Shown here one piece after another: positions 32,474-44,400 of a DNA stretch of 64,000 nucleotides. The position numbers and the translations under genes were made by a program. The first letter of the stretch is position 1. The number at the start of each line of letters is the position of its first letter. The notes under the pieces were generated by a model that saw nothing but the letters and a program-made list of their open reading frames with translations, was not told the DNA's origin and made no database searches. This DNA is from Aplectana chamaeleonis (taxonomy: Eukaryota; Nematoda; Chromadorea; Rhabditida; Cosmocercidae), in contig JAPDOI010001756.1 of assembly GCA_029168955.1 (NCBI GenBank), positions 62,001 to 126,000 of the forward strand. Direction: 5' to 3'.

Positions 32474-34639
32474 GAACCGGCGCCTCTAACGTTCACAGGT
32501 TCCATCCATCTGTTTTAGGAGATTCAGAGCTGACAAAATCGGCATCAAAATGAGGTTTCCAGTTTTTTTGGTTTCCATAGTCTCTTCGCAAAGCAATGGA
32601 GCCCTAAAAGATGCAGTGCAGATATTTATCGCAACTAAAACATCATAAACAATATTTATTGATCTGCTATTTGATCTGAAATACAAGCTCTGATATATTC
32701 ATCTGTCAATAGGTAACGCTTTGGTGAAATAATAATTCTCATCTAAGCAACGTTGCAAAATATCAACAAATTACGAATATCACATTCACGTGACAAAGAA
32801 AGAAACCAGTCAATTTCTGACTAACAAACAATAATAGTTTACGCCCTCGATGTGGCACAGTACAATGTGCTCAGTAATCTCAACGGTTATACGTGAAACT
32901 ACACACCTAACACCCCAAGAGGGGAGACGGAACTCCCACAAACCCAACTTAAATCAGGATTAAACTCAGAAAATGAAAAACATTCGACTGTTTCATTCAA
33001 TATAAAGACGAGCCCGCCCTCTACTGCGTATTCCATTACATGACTTACTTAAAAGGCAGTGATCAAACCAGAAATCATTGCCGTCTTCCTTGCAGAGAAC
33101 TAAGATTCAGGTGTTCCTCTGATTTCGCGAGAAAAGCGTCCAAGAGCAGAACCTTGCAGCAAGTTTCGAACCAAGTCAATAAAAAACTATCTCATCTTAT
33201 TGTTTTCATGACTCTAACAGCAAACTTTCCAGCAAACTCTGGTATCATATTACGGCAAAATGAGACCCAGCTCAACTACTTCACAGCGCTAGATGGACTT
33301 ACTGGGGAGTGTCCCGAACACAAACTTGAGCTTTGAAAAATAAAAAAGATACTTTGGAGCTTGTGGAGAGATAAAAAAGAAACAATCGCAGTTTTCAAAC
33401 TTGGCTCTGCGCACCTGGAAATATGAAAAACTGCCAAAAAGCTCACGCCTTCCAGTTTCAGAAATAGAGGAAATTTACCAACCGAATAACTCCCCCTGGA
33501 CGAAGTTTGAGGGGAATTTTCGGCTCTAAATTAGATCATTCGCTGGGAGGGGGGTTACCCGCCCACTTTCCTGCCGCTGACCTATCGCAGGAGCAGCGAA
33601 GGCTGACGTGATAGGCCGACTGCGAGAAAATGGGTGGATAGTCCCCTTCCAGCAAGAGATCTAAATCAGTACCGAATTTTTTCCCATCTCTGAAATCGAG
33701 AAGGTGAGCTTTCTGGCCGTTTTTGATTCACCCAACTGCATTTAGTGGAAATTGAAAACAGAATTGTTTTTCATCTCTCTCACTACCTTCCAAAGACCGT
33801 TTTCCGACCTCCATTATGTGTTCGGGACATTACCTAGCTATATAGAGTCGAAAATTCACCAGAAAATCAGCCTATTGGGAAAATTCGTTTTTTTTTTCAA
33901 ACGAGCGATCCGTCGGATAGCAATGTCATTCGCCGATTCAAAGACGTCTTCGATTGGCGAATTTGATGTTTTTTTTTTGAGAACCTCAGAACACCTCATC
34001 CAAAATACACACTTACCCGAGATTTTGAATAATTAAATGCTACCCTCCAAGTGCACAGATCCGAAGCGAGCATCAAATGCTCAACTCTACTCCGGTCACC
34101 TTCTAGGATCGCTTCCTGTCTCGATAAGGATGTGAGCTTGTGCTAATAAAGGAGCGTTGCAGAGGAAGACACCTGCTCGGTAAGCAGCATCAGCAGAAGA
34201 ATTTCTACCAGTGGAAATCACTCCGTTCAAAGCTACCTAGTGTTAGTAGAACCTTCACATACATCACTACTGAAGAAAAAACTATACTACAAACCGTTTG
34301 GACAATGCTGCAAGTTTCTCGCTTCCTTTGGTGACACTCCATGTTTTCTGCGGAGGGTTGACAACGATTTCTATCGCGGCTGAAAGTTTAAAGATTCTAG
34401 GCCGATTTTGTGGATAAATAACGCTGCGTGCGATGCAAACTGCCTAACATTGGCTCTTAGTGAACACCTCACTGGCAGCTACCGGTAATATATTGTACGA
34501 CTTACACCCACACATCTTTCGAGCTAGAACAATAACACTGTATCGGAGAACCACGTTAATTTCAACTAAACGGTATTTAGAGGCTAAGTTATACATCGTC
34601 GCGGTGACAATCACATCGATCAAACAAGCGATTCTCTTC
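32474..34639. other. No gene seen
   Basis: Short frames only. Near 33050 AAAGGCAGTGATC resembles a TTAA-family end. Long T runs near 33890 and 33970 flank an inverted CATTCGCCGAT / ATTGGCGAAT motif. Confidence 0.4.
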
Positions 34640-34822
34640 TCCGAGCCGCCTGACAGTTCGGCTCGTTCTCCCGATCTCCGGGCCACTGCTGTTACTCTCC
34701 GCGCTCCTCCGGTTAGCCCGGACAGCAACAGCAGTGGCCCAGACAGCAACAAGAATGACCGGCGAAGTCACCAGTGTACCCGTAGATCGGGAGAACGAGC
34801 TGAATTGTCAGGCGGCTCGGGA
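34640..34822. mobile_element. MITE with CGAGCCGCCTGACAG termini
   Basis: CGAGCCGCCTGACAGTTCG returns inverted as CAGGCGGCTCGG near 34820, with TCGTTCTCCCGATCT arms. A relative is at 54944-55160. Short Ser/Pro-rich frames over it are shadows. Confidence 0.75.
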
Positions 34823-34834
34823 CTTCCAATGAGA

Positions 34835-34942
34835 CAGAAATTTCAGCCGTAGCCCTTTCGGTAGCAATAAGTCTGACGAGTGCCCGGATTGTGGTAACCC
34901 TGGCCACTACGGCGCATCTAATCAACTGCCCGAGGAGACCTA
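34835..34942 (+). pseudogene. Fragment with a CCHC-like zinc knuckle
   Basis: After an ATTTCAG acceptor-like site one frame reads FGSNKSDECPDCGNPGHYGA and then stops at TAG. CPDCGNPGHYGASN is a zinc-knuckle pattern whose last ligand is Asn instead of Cys. It could come from an SR-type splicing factor or a gag-like protein. The preceding MITE may have broken it. Confidence 0.3.
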
Positions 34943-35432
34943 GAGTTCACGTAATAAATTTTGTCTGATGAATGGACGGGTCTGCGACGGTAGATTGCGG
35001 CACGCGAATCGAAACCCCGTTGACCAGGAATGCCGCCGACCCCGCACGGCCAGCCGCCTGGTCCATGCGTCAGACTAAATCGAATACAGAAACCATACAA
35101 CGCTGACTATGATTGATTTGTGGACAAATCCAACTTTGATCGTCCGGTTCCTAAACCTGTTAAAAAAAGCCCCCTCGCGTCCGCCAAGAAGCAGAAGCCA
35201 TCGTCTTTTTTCTAAACGACGTGCTTTCTCCTCGAAGTGACTATCGCTGCAACATTGTATAACTTGGCCTTCAGGTAATACAGCGGGAACCCTGTGTGAG
35301 AACAAATACGTAAATACACAAATACATACATGACTTGGAGGGAATGAAAAACATGACGAGATTATCCAAAATGTGAGTGTCGATAGTTGCGCACAGCGCA
35401 TATCGCAGACGTTGAACCCACGAGAAAAACAG

Positions 35433-38400
35433 CTATTGAATTACTTGCGGCGTCGACATGAACTGCATCAGCTGCTGCACTAACATCTGATGGTGGAGCA
35501 GTTGAGGATCAGACGCTGTCTGAGGTTGCAGAGCTGTTGGCGTAGCCATCTTGGAAACATCTCCATTCATCTGTGGCAGATTCATTTGTGGCAGTTTCAC
35601 CTGTTGCTAAAAAAAAAGATTTGTCTGAGGAAAGAAGTGAATCTCGCCTGATACACAAACCTGTGGAAAAGAGGCGAAAGCTACAGCTTGAGGGGAAGGA
35701 CCTGAGTTAGCTGCTACACCCATAACGGTCTGATCAGCGCGTAATTTTGCAACAGCCGCCCTCATCAATGGATCATCGACGTGGCCCAGTGGATCACACA
35801 ACTGCCGGAACATCGTGAACAGAAACTCATACGCTGCTCGTAACCGCTCATATTCAGCCAAATTTCCCTGAAATTATTTTATATTGATACAGAATCATGA
35901 ATTGCGAGCTATAGTCCTTCTCCTTCATTTAATTGTCAGGCTGGGCGGTGCGACGAGTGGAGCGGTCGATCGTGTCAGAATTTCTTCTTCACTTTTATAC
36001 TTCGCCATCACCAACCACTCAGCTGCATACTCTGCCCGGTCTCAAATCAGCCGCAAATGGTTTACTTATATGAGTTTTCTACAGAGGATTCTAGTCGGGA
36101 TGTCGAAATGAACAATGGCATCAAAAGTAAGAGATGAAGTAAGAAGAGATCACACCTTAATGGGAGGGTATGGGTGATGGCCTCTCCTCTCCCAGCAGAT
36201 AATTGCTGCTGAAAGTGTCACGTTATACACAGAAATGGGCGAAATTGGATAATCCTCCGTCCTCTAAAAACTCTTGTTCTCTTTTAATGAACCATGCCAC
36301 AATTTTTTCATCTCCTTCCAAGTGATATATTTCTCCGCAGGTAGTTGAATGGGTTTTTTATAGAAATTTAGGGCCTTTACCCAACTAGGATTAAATTATC
36401 AACGCCATATCCGCCACCTGAAGTATCTACCAGTAGAGGGGCTTTATTAACTATGTATGTGATTGGATGTACAGTTTTAACGAAGCTCAAGTGAAGTCAC
36501 ACTGAGTATTTTTCTATAACAGTCGGCACGGATTGCAATGACACTTTGAGTCCCTTATTGTGCGTTGGCGCGAACTGTGCATTAACATACGTGCACTGAG
36601 TTTACGCCAAGTCACAACAACGAACGTAAAGTATCAGTACGATCCGTGCCAACTATAAAATAACTGTGCCTAATGTCAAGCTTGAGCGTAAGGGAAAAGA
36701 GAAATACGGGGTACAAGACAACGGGTGATGGTCGTAATGTTTTGAAGCCGCACGAGAAGCGGGGGAAACTCCGCGTTCCGTCCAATTACGAGCGTTGCTC
36801 CTCCCCAGTTCATCCGATCGCGTGCACCGCTCATCCCCCATTTCCCCACCTCCCTTGCGGCTGGAATGCTTTACGACCATCACCCCAAAATAACAAGTCA
36901 GTAAGAATTACTCGACTGAGCATTACCTCCACCAACGAAGCTCGTATCTCTCGTAAAGCGCTCGTAACACCAGGACCAACATCCGACATTTGACTGAGTA
37001 CGCTCTCCAACCTTTCTACAAATAAACGATAAATTTACGTTTGATATAACACTTTCAGAGGCTGAGGCCCCGGTCTTTGTTTGTTGAACCGCTGCAGCCA
37101 GCTGCGTCGAACTGGTCGATATCCATCGAATACATAGACGAGAAGGAAGAAAAATAACCCCGCGATGCCAGCTGCAGCTGGTCCCAGTGATAATGTCATC
37201 AATTATTCGAAACGTTAGAAGACAAGTTCTTTCATTATTGATTGGGACACGGCCGGCTACAGCCAGGCACACTCGGCGTTTTCTTTCGGCCGCGTCTTTC
37301 ATACGTACCGACATGGTACAGTCGGCTAGATCCGTGTGTTTTTCTCATCCAACCTACCCCGTCGACGTTTTAGCGGGTATCTATCAAGGCGGTCACAGCT
37401 GGTTACGGCCGCGTACTCGACCAACAATAACCGATCGTAAGATTTAGGTGAACTATAGCACTCACCTAATCTGTCACAATTAGACCGCAACTCCTTCACG
37501 ACATCACCCATCAACTTGAATGTATTTGGATGTGGAACGACAGCAGTTGGTTGTTGACTGACAGAGACTAACTGATCCAATCCGGACTGCGCGCTGATAG
37601 TTGTCAATGACTGAAACTGTCTGGGTTAGAACAAAGATCGGTGAAGCCGATTGAAGTTCACATATAATATAGCATGTCCAAAACGAGCCGTTCGGTGCAA
37701 GCAATTTGGTGGCGCCGAAATGTCGTTATTGACAGTCATATTTCCTATGCGTCGGACAAAGGTTTCAACGCTATAAAAAAGTGAAGTGAGAGAAAGCACT
37801 AACTTTAGCCTTGAATGCGCTCTCTTTTCGCATGACATCCCCGAGCAGCATGAGTGGATCACCAGACTTCGGCCCAAAAAGTCGACTCAGACTGTCGCGT
37901 AGGTACAGCTTGTATAAACTAGAAGGGTCCGAGAACTGCGGACTGGACGGTATTGGTTTCTCAATGAACTCCGGCATGTCTTTACACCGAGCGACTTTCG
38001 TTGGAATTTCCTGAAATCATCGTTTGTCAGGGAGTAACTCCGGATAGACCGCACAGGATGGGTGTCACACAGCACAAATTTGGCAAAACTCCCTTACCTC
38101 GTATTATAAGGAAAAGACGCAATTCAACTAGGCTAAAATAGACCGACTGCTTGCCAGTGTCACACTCACTCAATGGGGAAGCCCCGAGGGCTAAATGGAG
38201 TTCTAAAAACGGTCCTTAAGGGGTCTAGCGGTAGAAAAAAGAGTAGCTTTTCCTGAATTCCACCCAATGCACCTGGGTAGACCGAGAACGACGAAAAGGG
38301 TAACCTTTTTTGGGATTTCAGAAACAGAGGCATTCTTAGTCCGAATATTTTCCAAGGGTATTTTTGACTTTTCTACATTCGTCCTCACTACCTTACAATT

Positions 38401-41400
38401 TCATCTTACTCCAAATGTTTCTAAGGACGGCACTCATGAGTACGTTCCTGTCCACTTCAATATTTGCATCCCTCTTTCCACTTCATGTCCTCAACCTACA
38501 GTCCCATACCTCACATTGGGTTACCGTGCAGGGTACAGCATGGCGTTCAGGCCGAGCGCAGCGGAGATACAACCCCTTGAGAAACAAAATTTTCGAGAAA
38601 ATGCTGTGAACTTTTACGACTCCCTACCCTTCCAAGTAGGAACTCAGACCGAAATTTTTACCATTCCTAATTTTCCTTGTTGAGGCAAATTTTTTACGAC
38701 ACCCACCCTTCCCGTCGGTCCGGTCACAATTCCGCTGAACCCTGTTACTGAGGCAAAACGCTAATTGCCTACTCTAATCTACAGCAATTTTCCTGAGAAC
38801 TTGAAACGGACCTCGTATTTATGTTCAGCGCCCCAAATGAATTCCCGGGAAGAAACTTCAGGCGAAAACATGTTACTTTCTGAAAACACAAAAATGAACA
38901 TTTTGGCCGTTTTTAATCTATCCAAATACAATTAAGGGAGATGGAGAACTTGAAATTATTTCTAGTTCCAACACTTCCTGACCCAATTTATAGCGCCTTG
39001 CTGTGGGTGGTCGTACTAAGCCCAAAATGAAAAGTTGGGGTGGGGATGGTGAGAATCTCGGGCCAAAAACGAGAACTTTGAGAGGCGACCGCAAAATTTT
39101 GATCCAAAGTAAGGGGATCGTAGTTCAGTTAAGGTCTTTTCACAACGACACGTTCAACCCTGATAAAACCGCAAGCCTGACTTTGGACGCGCATAGTAAA
39201 GCTGAAGGATTGAATCACTCACAAAAGTGTTGTCAGCTAGTGATCGCTTAGCCTTGTTCGTTGATGGACCTTCGCTGTCCTCAGTTGTAGTGCACGATCG
39301 AGCCACGGAATCACCAATGAACTCTTTCCATCGCTCCCTGCTCGCCCATGACTCTGAGGATGGTTTCACCAACTCTAACATCAGGCGCCAGTTCGTTGGA
39401 TCAAATCCCCAGTGGACAGTCCTGAAAAACACTACTTCAACGTTGTGAAGCGATGTATTGCATAAGGCGCTTGCTCAAATGAGCCATCTTCATCCAAGGC
39501 ATGGCGATTCTAACATGAAGAAAATGAAGGAAACTAAATTAGAGAGTTACTAAATACCGTTGTGATTCATTCCTTTCGCTGTGAGAGTGAGCGACGAAGT
39601 CTTCCGGAGTAAACAAGCATTCACATTCCTGACAGCGCACACTTCGACCGCCTTTTCGCGATGGATAAACCCATCCCTTCACGGTTCCAAACATGTTGTG
39701 CTCCACCGATAGGCGCTCAGACTCATCTCTGAAATACGCAGCATGAAATCGAATCACGGTCCGCATTGATCACAAGTGTTCCTCAAGCTCACAATTCTAT
39801 ACACCAGCTGATTACGGTCTGTGCTTGCTTTACAACTTTTGCTGTGGTACTGCGGTTTTGCTTCGCTTTAGTAGGGAATATTGTTTTGCTTCACTCCATC
39901 TTAATGTGCCTCTAATCGAAAAATCACATTTTCGCCATGCGATTGAGATAGGGGCAACGCAGTAAGCGAAACAGAAAAAATCGCTTGAGCACCGTACTCC
40001 AACCCAGCGGTAAAATAGAACTCGTGGGTGTGAATGCACCAAAGAGCGCATTTCAGGCCTGCTGCCAGTGGCATGTACAGTTAGGTCCGTGGCTTGTTTC
40101 CTCAAGAAAAAACATTTAAACCTCAACTGCGACTGGTTTGAATCTCACCGGCGGCTAGCGGTATGGTAAGCTGATTAGCTGCGCTCTTCTCTCGACCTGA
40201 ATTGATTAGCGGGCCGGCGCACGCGACCACCTTCACCAGCCGTAGGTGAGATTTGAATGTTTGCTTTTGGGGAAACAAGCTACGGACCTAACTATATAAT
40301 CGGAGCACATTTTGTGAAATTGAACCGAAAAACACGTTTGGTAAGGGGAAAACACGGTATACGATGGAGGTACATATGACTCTGACGCCAGTTCAACACC
40401 GCTGCTAAATCGGATTGCCTGATCCATTGGAAGAACGCTGCGTTCGCAAATCCTTACGCGTTCCACTAAGCTAATATCACTGGAAACTCGACAGAGTACT
40501 ATAGTTTTCAAGCATTTCCTTTCATTAACTCAAGCAAAAGCTCTCAAATGTCTTCAAAACTGAAAACCACCTACAACATTACCCTCAAATCTTGTTTAAT
40601 GGAACGGAATCTTTCATGCTTCGCAAGTCAAATAGCAGATACTTCAAATGACGTTCTTTCACCTCTGAATAACGTCAAACGTGATGACTAACATCACAAC
40701 GATTACATGAGAAATGCTGCGCTGGGCGTCTTTCCGATCGCTAAATCCTGTGATAACGCTCACATTAAAAATCCAACCTTGTGTAAATGATTCGCTCTTC
40801 GGGTCTCTTGACTGTGTTATATCGCGTGCGGCTGCGGCGTAGAGATCGCGCGGGAGTGGTCACCGAGAGAAATCTGGAAGATGGCTCTCTGTAGTCCCTC
40901 GCCCTAGTGGCCTAGTTGCCTTGGTGGCCAGGAAATTTATCTTAGCGGCTTGTTGGTTTAGCCTCGCGTACGCAGCTACGCCTCTGACTACGCTTAGGAC
41001 CCCCGTCAATCTCGAGTGATTCAAACAATGTGCTTGAGAGGCGAACACTTTACATTTTCAACCTTTCTGTCACAAGATTGTCGGAAACTTTTTACCAAGA
41101 GGGTATCGCAAAAAGTGAAATTTGGACCACCAGAAGGGGTCGCAGCTTCGGGAAAATTCGACGCAACCCCATGCCCTGATGTCCACGTTCGTTCTTCTTC
41201 AAACCTGGCATAGTTGTCTTCTTGATAAACTTCCGTGCCGATCCAGTTTTGTGAAGGTGAGACTGTTTTATTCGGCCAACGTATTGAGCAGATCGTTTTC
41301 CCCAAGGCCTGCCACAGTCCCACTAACGCTCGAGCTCCAATCAATGACAACTCAAATTGTTCCTGAGTTTCTTTGCCATCGAGTGGAGCTAGGTGCTGGT

Positions 41401-44400
41401 GGGATTGTGACAGGTCTTGAGAGAGAGACGATCTGCTCGAAACGTTGGCCGAATGAAACAGTCTCATTTTTACTAACCTGGATCGGCGCAGAAGCAAATC
41501 AGCTTTTCAATTCTTTGTGTTCAAGCAAGTCCTGGCTGGTATCATTCCCGAAGATTTGAAACTTAAATTGCGTCTACATGAAGTTAGGGACCCCACAGCC
41601 ATTGTCATGCTGCCATGAGCTTACAGGATCGCGATTTTAGGACCATAACCTTTAGGAATGATTTATGTCAGGCCCAATCGTTTGACTGAACAAAAAAAAT
41701 GAACATTGATTTTCAGCGCGCTCGATGACTTCAAATAAAACAGAAAGGGAGATTTTGAGGGCATCGGAATTCTTAGATCCATGGTTAACTATTTCCAGAA
41801 TGACGGAAAGGGAAGGGAGACGTACTGCCCCAGAAACAGCAGAAATTCAAGTATAGAATCCCACAAAAAATCGTAATGTAAATAAATAGAAGCAACCGAA
41901 TGAAGCGATGAACCATTGAACAAACAAATCACTAACAGCAGTGTAAAATGATATAACAGAGAAGAAATTTAGGCTTTGTGCCATATTCGATGAAAATTTG
42001 CAGCTCACAAATGAGCAAATAAAGTCAAATAGCTCCTGTCAATATGATAAGAAGCGGCGCTATGTGGCAATATTTGTTAAGGTCAGCATTTGGCTCAGTG
42101 GATCAATTATTAGAGCAAATCAACCCCTATAATTAGCTTCAAGAAGGCCATGAAAAGCAATTGAAAGTGGATCTTAACATTTAGTGTTCGAACGATCGTG
42201 CTCTTTCAAAGAATACATAATAAGAACTCGAAATCAGAAAGGAGGAGCGAGGCTAGCTACGCTCAGATGAGTGAAGACGGGAGTAGCCCGACAAATTGCA
42301 TCGATACAGCTGCCTAAGTACATATTCAGGTCTCGTAGGGACACTGTACTTGGCATCGAATAGGGCACAGAGGAAAACAGTATCGCCAGCACAATGGATG
42401 AGGGACATTGCATTTACGTCATCCAGCTTGCACAATCAATAACGTACACAGAGCTCCGAGTACAAATGAATAGACATACAATCCCCCCTAGCAATCGGCC
42501 CTAGCGCAACTCAAAGACGAAAACTCGAAGGTAAAAAATAGTTGCAGACGTAATTTAGGAACAGACATAGATGAAGCTCTGCCTTCTGATCCCAACAAAA
42601 TGAAGCTAATTGAAACGTCCGGCACGGCGTAACCATGCACGCCAAGATTTCCCAACTTCTCCAACACCTTTAGTTTCCGAATTCTCGCACAGACTCCCTC
42701 CCCGAAGGATGCATAGTGTTCTCCAAAAGATTTATATTTCAGCATTTTGAATGAGGATGATGGATATCTGACCTAAACTGTTCACACCAAAAATTCCAGT
42801 CCATAGTAGCGGCAAACGGTACAAGCAAAGCCGTGCTGAGGCAACACGGAATAGTGCTGAGACCACGAGCTTCCAGCCCGAATGGTTTCCAGAGAACTTG
42901 GTCCCCCAGGTCGCGGCGACGTCACAACCCGGTAGCTCACAACCTGGCGTGACCGATTTCTCTAGAACCCAACCTGCACACCAAACCGCGGTTTCATTCC
43001 CTTTCCGAAATCGGGAGAGTAACTGACTCATGGGCTTCATATTCCACAAAAGTTAGCGGACGCCAAACTGAGTTCATTTGGCAGATAGCGAAATGCCTGA
43101 AATTGCGGCGATCACGAGTTCTCATAGAATTGGCACAAATATCCCCGTACCGTGTATTGTAACAGCCGTTGTCTGCGACTGCGGGACGGAATTTTGTTCC
43201 GATAGGGACAGTAGATGGCCAGGAAAGTGTACAATAGGTATGACAAGCAAAAGTGAAGGAGAAGGAGGAATCAGACTCACATTGAACTTTCCTCGGCTGA
43301 GGAAGGTGGGCTGCTCTCAATTCGAACAATTCCGCATATTCGCTCAGCATCTGATCGAGTGACCAGGTTCAAACTGGACAGATCGTGAGGACTCGACACT
43401 TCTGCGTCCATTTTGCGCAACCGTTCCGCTTGTTCATTTGTCGCAATCGACTTGTGAATATTTAGGTCATCTGGAAAACAATCATTTAAAAGGATTAAGT
43501 GGTGCCTGAATGATTTGAAACAATATAATATCTAAATAGACACGATTGTTGATAACCCCATGGATGGTGAGTTTTAAGATCAATTAGACTTGTGCTGAAA
43601 CTAGCACCAGCTCTTGAAGGCAAAGATCTGTCGTTTAGGCTCCAGTACGTTTTATGACAGACGGCGGCGTGCGTCGCTTTAAAGTGCATACTCGAGGCAA
43701 AAAGACTGCAAACATTTAGGTGTGGCGTGTCTCAAAATATTCAGACTTTAAATGATCATGCAGGTGAGGAATATTAGAGAAACGCAAACATGAAATTATT
43801 TGGATTTCTTATAGTATAGTCCACCAAGATTGCACATCTACATATCAGTGAGAAGCGGTCGGTTGGAGATCAATATACATAAATCCCGTAGCAGAACGTT
43901 CGTCACCGGTAGTTGCCCCAAGAAATTCTGAATGACAGACAGAGTTTGGCTCACGCTGTGATGATCACAGAGGGGAGCGCAGCTGTGGACGATGGAAAGG
44001 GTGGTGGGCCGCAGGTCTTTGGCGGGCAACCACTCAAAAACAATTTTTTTCGGGAAGTAGTGGTTAGAACAGATTCACTAAATCATCTAATTGCGCAAAG
44101 TTTCACACTCATCTGAAGATTACTCTAGAGGCCCACCTGGGGGTCGCACAAATTTTTAAGCTGAACGGAGGAGGCCCGCACCACTCACATCACAGCGCCA
44201 TGCCTTACCTTGATGGCTTCAAACGAAACTGAAACCACAATTGAACCTTTTCAAGGGAGCGCTCTATCGCATTCAACCACCAAAGCTCCAGGGTCGCTCT
44301 CACTCATCTGCTCCGCTAATCTTCACCGAAGCTACCATCCCTCACCCACGGACGGAAGTACATTTTTAACTATCTCAGTTCTTCAAGTTGTTCGATCATA

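Larger units (their letters stand above)
39729..43280. other. Ski/Sno intron 3 (3.55 kb)
   Basis: Contains the MITEs at 40078 and 41237. The two flanking exons join in phase, and the joined protein matches the spacing between the Dachshund and SMAD4-binding domains, so no additional exon is required. Confidence 0.5.

Noticed and set aside
34460..34852. 130-codon Ser/Pro-rich frame
   Set aside because: Most of it is the inverted-repeat MITE at 34640-34822; the antisense frame is equally open.
38267..38683. 138-codon plus-strand frame
   Set aside because: Lies antisense in a Ski/Sno intron, no motif, and the flanking exons splice in phase without it.
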